Source: a virus. From it: a DNA stretch of 24,595 nucleotides. The stretch covers positions 1 through 24,595 of IMG/VR virus record IMGVR_UViG_3300020417_000539; one strand, given 5' to 3'. The number at the start of each line of letters is the position of its first letter. Positions within the stretch are counted from its first letter, which is position 1. A program made the translations under genes and the position numbers. Positions 14,495 to 23,300 of the stretch are shown here, piece by piece. The notes below the pieces were generated by a model. It was not told the origin of the DNA. It was given only the letters and a program-made list of their open reading frames with translations, and made no database searches.

Positions 14495-15346
14495 ATGGAG
14501 TCAAGTTATATCCCACATACTGCGCCATACTTACGGGTGGCTAAGTCATCATACATGACCTATGTAAAATGCCCCCGTCAGTATTATTGGCGATACTGTG
14601 CCGATTTACCACGCATACCACCGACTGATGAGATGATTAGAGGAACGGATATTCACACAGTTATGGAAGACGGTTTGCTCGGCGGCGTTGATGCTCTTTG
14701 GTCTAAAGCGTCTGAATTAGGTTATGAGGAAGATGATGGCGTTTTCGCTATGTCTGAATTACTCCACGCAATAGCGACAGATCTCGGCGGATTAGAAGTG
14801 GTTGAATGCGAAGTCAAGCACGAAATCGCAGAAGAATATAACGGGCAAAAAATAATGTGGGTTGCTATCATAGACGGTGTGCTTAGACACCCCGATGGTG
14901 GCTTGATTCTTGTTGAATTGAAGACAGGCAACATGAATACAGGCAAACTCGGCAGGACACGAAAGGAATTGGCCTTCTATCGCAGGGTTCTATCCCTGCA
15001 CCCCGAATACGAGAACGAAGAAGTATCGCACTTCCTTTACATTACGCCGGACTACATCGTGCCGGAAGTGTATTCGGCAGACAAATTACTCGATGAGATT
15101 AACAAGCGTGGTAAAACTGTGTGGTTGGGTTCTGAATATGGCGTTGCTATCATGGAACAGGTGTCCTCAAGGACTACAAACGCTTTTGAGAAATCACTAA
15201 AAACAACGATAGAAAAACTCCTTACTGAAGACTACACTATGAAATGGAATGATTACTTCTGCACGACATGGTGCGACTTTCACCTATCGTGCGAAGAAGA
15301 AATGCTATTTGGAGATAAATTATTTGGAGATGAAAACAATGGATGA
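14495..15346 (+). CDS. Cas4/RecB-like PD-(D/E)XK nuclease with Fe-S cysteines
   Basis: 283 residues, ATG 14495 after AAAGGAGATG. An N-terminal Cys in KCPRQYYWRY (C26) and a C-terminal C-x3-C-x5-C (256, 260, 266) match the four iron-sulfur ligands of Cas4, AddB and Dna2-type nucleases. The catalytic elements are His in RGTDIH (about 54), Asp in AIIDGVL (127) and the E-x-K of VELKTG (141-143), followed by a QxxxY-like position in ELAFYRRVL. The expected activity is ssDNA or DNA-end exonuclease. No cas1, cas2 or CRISPR array is present, so a role in viral recombination, end processing or Okazaki flap removal is more likely than spacer acquisition. Confidence 0.88.
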   Translation: MESSYIPHTAPYLRVAKSSYMTYVKCPRQYYWRYCADLPRIPPTDEMIRGTDIHTVMEDGLLGGVDALWSKASELGYEEDDGVFAMSELLHAIATDLGGLEVVECEVKHEIAEEYNGQKIMWVAIIDGVLRHPDGGLILVELKTGNMNTGKLGRTRKELAFYRRVLSLHPEYENEEVSHFLYITPDYIVPEVYSADKLLDEINKRGKTVWLGSEYGVAIMEQVSSRTTNAFEKSLKTTIEKLLTEDYTMKWNDYFCTTWCDFHLSCEEEMLFGDKLFGDENNG

Positions 15347-15494
15347 TGAAAGAATAACTGTATGTGCTGGTTGTGAAGACGCGGGTGTATGGGTTGATGA
15401 GCGCGTTGTGTATCGCGTGACCGGAGAAGAAGGATCGATACCCGAACAAATACTGCTTATCACTTGCGAATGCGGCCACGAACAAGAAGCATAG
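15339..15494 (+). CDS. Small zinc-ribbon-like protein (51 aa)
   Basis: 51 residues. ATG 15339 follows TTTGGAGA at a good distance; an ATG at 15330 would add three residues. It has CAGC near residue 9 and CECGH near residue 45, a CxxC/CxC pair that could bind one zinc, flanking a strand-rich core (VWVDERVVYRVTG). It overlaps the nuclease gene by 8 bp and ends 8 bp before the primase. A second small cysteine-rich protein follows the primase. Function unknown; it could be a primase or nuclease partner, or a small zinc-binding regulator. Confidence 0.65.
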   Translation: MDDERITVCAGCEDAGVWVDERVVYRVTGEEGSIPEQILLITCECGHEQEA

Positions 15495-15502
15495 GTGGTG
15501 AT

Positions 15503-16504
15503 ATGTTGTTTCCGCGAGAGATAGGTCTTAGGCGTAGCCTTTGCACTAATCAGAATGATTTTAACCGTTATATTACTTCGGTCAATGGTAAATCATCCTG
15601 TTATACATCTCTCTATTTCTATGAGAAAGCAGATCCCCGCCGTTCATGGCGGGCCGATACCGAGTCGGTAGTGATAGATAAAGCGTGGTGGGATTTTGAT
15701 ATTACAGACGATACCACCTTTGACGATGTGCGCTCAGATGTGGGCGAGTTAGTTAATCGTCTTGAGGGTGATATTAGGATTGTAGCCACAGGGCGAGGAT
15801 TTCATGTTTATCAATTCTTTGACCGACCTGTTCATGGAACAGGGATGGTAAAACATCTCGATAGATACCAGCGAGAAATCTCTAAGGGGTTGAAGACCTT
15901 AGACGGCGTAGGTAATCCATCTAAACTCACACGCATACCGGACACATACAATCCAAAGCGGGGTAGGTGGGCGGTAAATATAGACCCCGTATTATTCAAG
16001 CAAGACCCTATGGGCTATGCTATCCCTAAACAACCAATTCCCTCTCTTTCTAAGCACGATCCGTTTAGAGGTTCTGAACCAAACGGAACATTCAGTCTTG
16101 TTAGGTGGGCGGCTACTAACCCTTTGCCTGTTTTACCCGTTCTAACGGCGTTTGAGGGCGACATTGGCGGTTCGGGGGATATACCCCTGCCCCCATGCTT
16201 AGAACGCGCTATACACGAAGAAAATCCACGCCATTTTACACGCATATTTTTGGCTACCCACCTTGCAGAAAACCTGCGTTGGTTTGCTAATCCCGACTCC
16301 CTAACTACCGAGCAAAAGGAGATGATTACTTCGGAGATTATTTCATTCATAAGTAAATTGGGTTGGCGTGATTTCAACGAGGGTGTGAGCCGAAAACATA
16401 TTAAATCAGTCATTGGCTACGACAACACCCCCACTTGCGCCAAAATACAATCCAACGGTTTGTGCATGGGGTCTTGTTGGCGTGATGATGGAACATTGAG
16501 ATGA
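15503..16504 (+). CDS. Archaeo-eukaryotic primase, single-chain PriS/PriL-like
   Basis: 333 residues from ATG 15503 (AGGTGGTG box); the longer frame from 15464 overlaps the preceding gene. The AEP catalytic motifs are DFD in WWDFDI (62-67), a GRGFH at about 97-101 (the sxH motif) and LTRIPDTYN at about 142-150 (motif III). The C-terminal ~100 residues start with LPPCLERAI and end with TCAKIQSNGLCMGSCW, giving four cysteines at about 232, 312, 321 and 325. This spacing and the 'PPC...' opening resemble the iron-sulfur C-terminal domain of the large primase subunit PriL, so both halves of the heterodimer appear fused in one short chain. It makes RNA or DNA primers for PolB. Confidence 0.85.
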   Translation: MLFPREIGLRRSLCTNQNDFNRYITSVNGKSSCYTSLYFYEKADPRRSWRADTESVVIDKAWWDFDITDDTTFDDVRSDVGELVNRLEGDIRIVATGRGFHVYQFFDRPVHGTGMVKHLDRYQREISKGLKTLDGVGNPSKLTRIPDTYNPKRGRWAVNIDPVLFKQDPMGYAIPKQPIPSLSKHDPFRGSEPNGTFSLVRWAATNPLPVLPVLTAFEGDIGGSGDIPLPPCLERAIHEENPRHFTRIFLATHLAENLRWFANPDSLTTEQKEMITSEIISFISKLGWRDFNEGVSRKHIKSVIGYDNTPTCAKIQSNGLCMGSCWRDDGTLR

Positions 16505-16650
16505 TTAGAATGCAGATATTAGGAACGATAAAGACTTGCTTTTGTGGATGGACCGGAGAGGTTGGCGTATTGATGCAACACGGCAAACCAATATGCCCCG
16601 CTTGTTTTAGAGAATTAAGTATGATGAGATGTGAAGGTTGCTCAGACTAA
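16501..16650 (+). CDS. Small zinc protein with three cysteine pairs (49 aa)
   Basis: A 49-codon frame from ATG 16501, overlapping the primase stop as ATGA, to TAA 16648-16650. It contains CFC (13-15), CPAC (32-35) and CEGC (44-47), six cysteines in three pairs, enough for one complete zinc ribbon plus an extra knuckle. The density and spacing of cysteines in so short a frame is hard to explain by chance. Translation coupled to the primase suggests a primase- or transcription-related partner; zinc-ribbon proteins of this size also act as transcription factors in archaeal viruses. Function is not known. Confidence 0.7.
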   Translation: MIRMQILGTIKTCFCGWTGEVGVLMQHGKPICPACFRELSMMRCEGCSD

Positions 16651-16653
16651 CCC

Positions 16654-16664
16654 TTCATATATTC
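16654..16664 (+). promoter_or_regulatory. TATA-like box before the XPF-type nuclease gene
   Basis: TTCATATATTC is centred about 25 bp upstream of ATG 16684 in the 33-bp gap after 16650, the spacing expected of an archaeal TATA box for a leaderless transcript. The start lacks a good Shine-Dalgarno box (only ACGGGT directly upstream), which supports leaderless translation. The gap is AT rich, so a chance match is possible. Confidence 0.45.
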
Positions 16665-16683
16665 ATCATTATTTTTACGGGTC

Positions 16684-17382
16684 ATGTTGATAGTGGATGA
16701 CCGAGAAAACGAGGTCGTCATAAATAAAATAATGGCTAAATTAGGTGATGCTGATGCTAAAGGCGGCAAAGCCAAAGTCAGACGATTAACTGCGGCAGAC
16801 TATATCATAGGCAATCGTGGTATCGAGGCTAAGGAAATAAATGACCTTTACCGTTCTATTCTCGGCATGGGAAGGACACGGACAATCTTAGATCAATTGA
16901 GAGATTTAGACGAGGAATTTGACGAGCCTATGCTTGTCGTCTATGGAACAACCCTCAAGCCCTATGTGCGAGGTAAAATGACTAAGCGAGATTACGCTAT
17001 CGAAACCGCTAAGATGAAAAAAACAATCCTTTCTTTTAAGCAGACCTTCTATCAAAGATTTCCACGAATCAAATACATGGAATTTGCTACGATGGAAGAA
17101 TTTGTTGATTTCTTAGCGGTGTCGCACACACAAATGGAAGTAGTCAAGAAGGCTAAACAACCACGCCCTGTTGCTGGAAGGCCGCTCGATCCGAGAGTAT
17201 CGGCACTAACACACATACACGGTATTACACCGGAGAGGGCGGAAGCCGTCTTGAAGAAATTTGGTTCGATACCCAACCTTCTTCTCAAGAAAACCACACA
17301 GAAGGAATTGATGGAGATAGAGGGAATAACCCGCACGATGGCGAGAAAAATACTCGCTCTTAGAAATGATTACTCAAATTGA
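16684..17382 (+). CDS. XPF/ERCC4-family nuclease with tandem HhH
   Basis: 232 residues. The ERCC4 nuclease core has VDDRENE (4-10), AADYIIG (about 37-43) and IEAKEINDLYRSI (47-59), corresponding to the GDx(n)ERKx3D metal site; the usual ERK is EAK here, with Glu48, Lys50 and Asp54 kept. The C-terminal ~60 residues carry two helix-hairpin-helix units (HIHGITPERAEAVLKKFGS and ELMEIEGITRTMARKILAL) as in XPF, Mus81 and Hef. Lacking a helicase domain, it resembles short archaeal XPF. It would cut branched DNA such as flaps and forks during recombination or repair. Its 3' end overlaps the convergent tail gene by 13 bp. Confidence 0.88.
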   Translation: MLIVDDRENEVVINKIMAKLGDADAKGGKAKVRRLTAADYIIGNRGIEAKEINDLYRSILGMGRTRTILDQLRDLDEEFDEPMLVVYGTTLKPYVRGKMTKRDYAIETAKMKKTILSFKQTFYQRFPRIKYMEFATMEEFVDFLAVSHTQMEVVKKAKQPRPVAGRPLDPRVSALTHIHGITPERAEAVLKKFGSIPNLLLKKTTQKELMEIEGITRTMARKILALRNDYSN

Positions 17383-20300
17383 GAAAACTTATTCGATTGC
17401 GTTTCTGCTATAAATGCAGATCTTCTTTGGTTTAATTTCACATCATGTATAACAACAGAATGGTTTGAGTTATCATTACCGACTCCCCGCCTTCTGTAAA
17501 TCCTTACTCTTAGGTTATTACCAATCGTTCCTGCACCGTTCAAAGTCTGCGTATCAATAACGCTTATTGTTTGTTTATTCACGCCACTTTCTAATTCGAC
17601 AAAACCGTTTAGCGTTGCGTTGGTTTCTATACACCTTATTTCAGCATAAATAATTGCTTTTCCTACAATATTACTATTTGGTCCGTGTGATAAGTTAAGA
17701 GATAAGCCGACTTCATTAGTGATTACATCAGAAGACACTACGAAATCTCCGCTTATTTCTGATGTAGTGGAATATGCCGCATCAACATTAAAGTTAGAAG
17801 CGGATAAACTAAATCCGTCTGCCGTTTTAGTTGCTGATCCATCAGAAGGAGAAAACTTAGATGTTGCGTTTAGCGAAGAACGGATGGCCGAAGGTGCTAC
17901 CTGTGGCTTCTTTTGACCTAAGATACCAAAATTACCTTGAGGGGTATAGGCATCCCCATCAAGAGCCATCCTACCTTTTATTTTTGAAAGGAAATTAGGG
18001 CTAAATTGATTCACGCTTAATTGCTTTGTATATTGTGTGGCGTTTCCACCATCCCTATTACCACTACCAGCGTCACCGCCGCCTTCGGGGTTTTGTTTGT
18101 TTGGGTCATCTTCTTCTCCTACTACTCCATCCGGTGTTGAGTCAAGACCAGCCGATGCGCCCGATTGCGAACCTGTAGGTTCTGTATTTCTTGGCTGATG
18201 TATATTCGATGGGAATGTTGGGAAAAGATAGGAAGTAATGCCGCCAGCAGACAACGATTCATCACGCTCTAAATCTAAGACTACATCTTCTATTTCCCTG
18301 CCTCTCACCGACCAATCTATGCGGCGTATAACCATTGTTTCATTGTTAAGACCTAAACCTGCATCAGTATATTTTACATAAGTTGCTGGAACATAATTAT
18401 AATCATAAGTAATATGGACTCTTGGTGCATACCATTCCGTTCTATCATCTGCAAATGAAGACATTTCTGTGTATTTTCTCATGCCGAGAGGGAATATGCT
18501 ATTTGTGTTATATGGAGAACCAAAAGAAGTTATGCCTGTAATATCGTGAGCATTCTTTAGAATGTTAGCACCGGTTGGGTCGCCGCATCTGTGGCGCAAC
18601 AAAGCCCTGCAATAGTCGGCGTTAAACGAGATAACAATAGAGCCGTCATTCAGTATTCCGTCAGCATCATAACTGTCCGGCACTTTGATTTCATAGAATC
18701 CGCTTTGAACCGCATCAGCCTTTTCATAGCCGTTAGTAGCAAGACTCGCAACCATTGTCGGTGCGCCGCCACCTTTTGCGCTACTGCTTGTTGAATAACT
18801 GTAATCGTAAAGACCGATTGTGAATTGTGCATCGTCAATTGTTGTGCCGCCCGAAAGATGAACCGCTACTTTCAATTCCTCTCCTGTTGTGTCGCTAACT
18901 AAAGGACACTTAGAAGGCACATGGACTATTTGCACCGCATGAGCCAATGAGTTAGCACCATAGAAATAATAATTATCATCATAATTTATTGTGCTACTAC
19001 TACCAGCAGACGCAGAATTGCCGTATCTGTTGTATATGTCTGTCGAAGTCTTTAGGTTGCCGTTTAGAGCGTTAGCCATACCTGTGAAGGGCGCACCACC
19101 AGCCGCAAGGGAAGTCCATGACGAACCACCGGCTATGGCGTTATTGTAGCCCTGTATAGCCCTGTATGGGTCTGCTATGTAGCCATACCTACCATGTGTT
19201 AACATTAAGTCGTCTGTGCTTGCATCTCGCATAGGTGTGGCCTTAACAGACAATCTCGATTCTTTCAATGAATCATAAGCCTTCTTAGCCACAGATAATG
19301 CTTCAAGATCACCATTTATTTCGGGGTATTCTAATATCTTCCATCGTGTCGTATCGGTAAGTGCCGCTTCGGGGTAATCAACAAATGATTGTCCGTTTCT
19401 ATAATACAACCTAACATGAGATACTTGACCTGCTACATTTGTTTTAAGGTTATTTATTTTTATGTTATCTCTCGATAAATCATGGCCGGAATTGTATTTA
19501 GGTCTGTATTCGATTCTTCCATCCCTACCTGCTAAGTAAGAAAATGTAGTCGGTAAACCATTGTTATAACCAACACCCGAACCATCTTTTATTTTCTTTA
19601 TCGTTCCCCACAGGGTTTTACCCCTGCTATCAACAATTGATCCGTATGAATCGTTGCTTGTCTTGTCGTTGTATGTAGTCATGTTTGTGGTGATAGGCAC
19701 ATTGTTAATGTCGAATATAACAGGTAGTCTTGTTTGCGGCATCCATGTTTGCATAAGTCCAGCATTCCAAAGCAAGCGGAATTTGTCGCTATCCCAATAA
19801 GAACCCATGTTAGGTGAGCGCACGAAGCCGTCAATATCCATTATTAACCTTAATAGATAAAGAGGGGCTAAAGAAATACTAACAGTTAGCGTTCCATTTG
19901 TTCCACTAATAGAAGAATTTACACACCTTTTACTATGGGTTACCGTTGAAAACGCATTTCCTATTTCGTCAATCAATTCTGAGGGGGTCATGTTATACGA
20001 ATCGGCTATATCAACAGTAATTACATCATAAAGTTGTGTCGGTATTTCGTAATTATCTCCACTACTCCAATATGCCTGTTCATGGACTCTTAAATCCCTC
20101 ATGTCGCTTACTTTGTGAAAACCTGCCGTCATATCCCCATCCCTCATACCCAATATATCAGACTCGGTGTAATACATTAAATCAACAGTTAATTGTGTTT
20201 CGCTAACTACAGATCTAACTCTAAACATTAAACTCAATGAATATACCACACCATCAACAGTATAGGTTTCATTAGTAAGTGGGGTTGTTGTATTCTTAAT

Positions 20301-23300
20301 ACACATACCAGCCTTTACTCCATCTGTTACAAATGTTGCTGATGAATCGGTTAATGTATAATACTCCACAGTTGCCGCCTTACCCGTTAATGTGCCGCTA
20401 ACAGAAGATGATAATTTACCATCCCATGTAAAAAATCTATCAGAAGCGGTTTGTTGTCTTGTTGAATCTGATGTTACTAAAGTCAGTCTTCCAAAGCCGC
20501 CGTCTTCGTCAAAATTAGTAATAGCATCAGAAGGAATTTCGATAAAGAAATCGCCTATATTTACATCTGCTTCTAAGACAAAGGGTTCATTTATTATGTA
20601 ATTGTAATTTGGGTGGGGGGCGTATGGTGTGCCGGTTCTTAGAGGGCTGGAAAGCATTTCCGACCAATAGTTATCAATAAGTGTGGGGTAACCCTTTATC
20701 GTTGCTACGAAATCCCCTAAGTCTGTTCTTCCGCCAGCAAATTGCCCCGTCTTACCACCATTAACCAAAGTGTTCATATTGAAAAACTTAGAGCAATCAA
20801 TCACCAAAAATGATCCCCCTTTGTCTTCCCAATCTTGATATTGTGATAAGTCTTGGTCGCTTCCTGTGGTGGCGCAGTAAAACGCGCCGCCGGTATTAGT
20901 TGTTGTTGAAATGAAATCAGTATCTAAGTCAAAATGTGTATTGCCCGATACCGCCGTTACCTTGTGTAACCCATCGTGGTTAAGTGAATTTATAATATGG
21001 ATATAATCATTAGCCACTACACTTCCTGTATTGCTTGTTGTAATTCTTAATTTACCGCTATTATCTTGAAGGGCTGATACGGCCACAGAATTAGTGTAAT
21101 CTGCTGGTTTAGAAAAAGCACCATTTGTTGATGGGTCATTTTTTGAATTGATATTCCAAATGTCTAATTCTTCTCCTATTTTTAAGTCTGTAAATTTATC
21201 GTAATTACCGTCTAAATCAGTATCTTGATCTGCGTAAAGCATAGATACTTCGTAGTTATCACTTGTAGGATAAATAAGCCCAAAATCTTCTTTTCTATAC
21301 CCACCATCTGCATTCGCTTTACCATTGTTTCTCATATCCGACCAAAGCAACCAAATGTGTTTGTAGTCATTACTTATGTTGCAGATATGAACCTTAGTGT
21401 TAATACTCGTTCCCAATTCACTATAACTCGTTGCATGGGATTGTGAAAGGTATTCACAACCAATAAGATAATAATTACCGCCGCTTTGAACCTTACCTTT
21501 GTAAATAAATTTATCTCTAATTTTATTTTTTTCTAATCTTCCTTTATCTTCTATTTCTGCGATACCTGCCGTTGGTATATTATTAAATTGAGTCGAAGTA
21601 AAAGACACCCTAACTGTTGTCGCACCGGAAGTATTTATTGTTGCCCCTAAATCGGCGGATTCTGAAGGGCTATTTTGTATGTCGCCAAAGTGATATTTGA
21701 ACCAAAGCGATTTAGGCAAATCTCGCATCCAAACCGCATGAACGGGTTTGCTATCTAAACCTTTATCGTTTGTGGTAGGTATGTTTGTGGTTCGGCCTCT
21801 ATCTGTTGAAAAGGCCGCTCTATCCGTTCCGTCTTTTAATCCCGTATTGCTTGTATATGTTCCAAACTCAGAACCCACATCGTCATATAATGTAAATGTG
21901 TCTGCTACCCAAAGATAAGGAGTTGTTGAAAATGTCGAATAATAATTCTGTATTCTTGTTACCTTTTTTATTTTATGAAAACCACACAACGCTTGAGGGC
22001 TAAGTAATCTATCTGTTCTTGTTCCGCTTGTGCTTAAATCAAAATTAGAAATATAGATTTTATCATTTGGTAATAATTGGGGGTCTGCGTCAAACGCAAT
22101 AGTTAAATTTCTTCCGGTCGGATCATCTGAACGAGGATAAGAAGCGAGAGTCGCTTGATAAACCCCTCTTTCGATATAACCAGATGTATTTATATCTGCC
22201 TTAATCCTTCTAAATTTACCCGAACCGGCATAAACAATTTTAGCGGTTTCCGGTGTATATGTTCCTGTGAAAGTAGCAGTTTGGTTTCCGTCTTCTGTTC
22301 CTGTTGTAGTTATAAACCCATAAATAGCATCATGGTTTTCAGAATTAACTATTGTTAAAGCATCTGATGTGGTGTAACCCGGATTACCATTAAAGATTAT
22401 TTTTAATGATGGAGTATATGGTATTCCGAGAGAGTATTCTTGCCCGAATCCTAAAATACCTGCCGCTTCATATTCCGTTTCTATATTATTAGGCCCATAA
22501 TCAGAATCCTCATTGTTATACATTTGGATTGGGTGTGCGGTGTTTAATTTTAACCGTTGGTTTTTTAATTCTTTGTAATTGTTATCAACATCAAATCCAA
22601 CGGAATTATCTAATGTTTGTAAAGGACTTGCACCTAAATTCATTATGTCTTTCATACCTTTTGCGTCAGATAACCAATATGGAGTTTGCATTTCATCATC
22701 GTTCAATCCTTTTTGCCCTACTTCCCATAACGGGATTTGTCTATCGAGTAAAGAAGTCTTGTCCGTTGCCTTTAATTTGATTAAACGGTCTTTTGTTTCT
22801 TGGCGTATATCCATGTCTTCGACAACACCCATCCATGTTGGTCTGTCTATTGTATGTGTTTCGTTTGTAAATCCTCTTGTCGGATTCGTAAATAACAACA
22901 AGTAAATATCTGATATAGACGACCGATTAAAAAGAGATATTAAATCGTGTGCGTAATCATTACTATTAACGCCAATATTTGCCCCACCTTCCGGCGCAGG
23001 TTCGTCTTCTATGGATAATTCAAAAGATGAAAAACCATTGACCGGTTGAACCATTCTCATTTGTTTTAATGGTGGTAATTCCCTTCCATCGGGGTGATCT
23101 GTGAGCGGCCTACACATAGCGGCTCGGTCGAGCATTAGCACACAATTTACATTTGTTTGTGATGATGCGGGTTTGACTTCCATTTCCCAACCATACATAT
23201 TAGCCGCCGTTGCGCTCGTTAAAGCGTAGCCCGATGAATAAGAGCCGCCGAGAGAGTTTGTTGAAGTTACTTCTGTTCCGTCTTGATAAACCTTAAATTT

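Noticed and set aside
14495-15346. Possible CRISPR adaptation locus because of the Cas4-like nuclease
   Set aside because: No repeat-spacer array, Cas1 or Cas2 is visible in the window.
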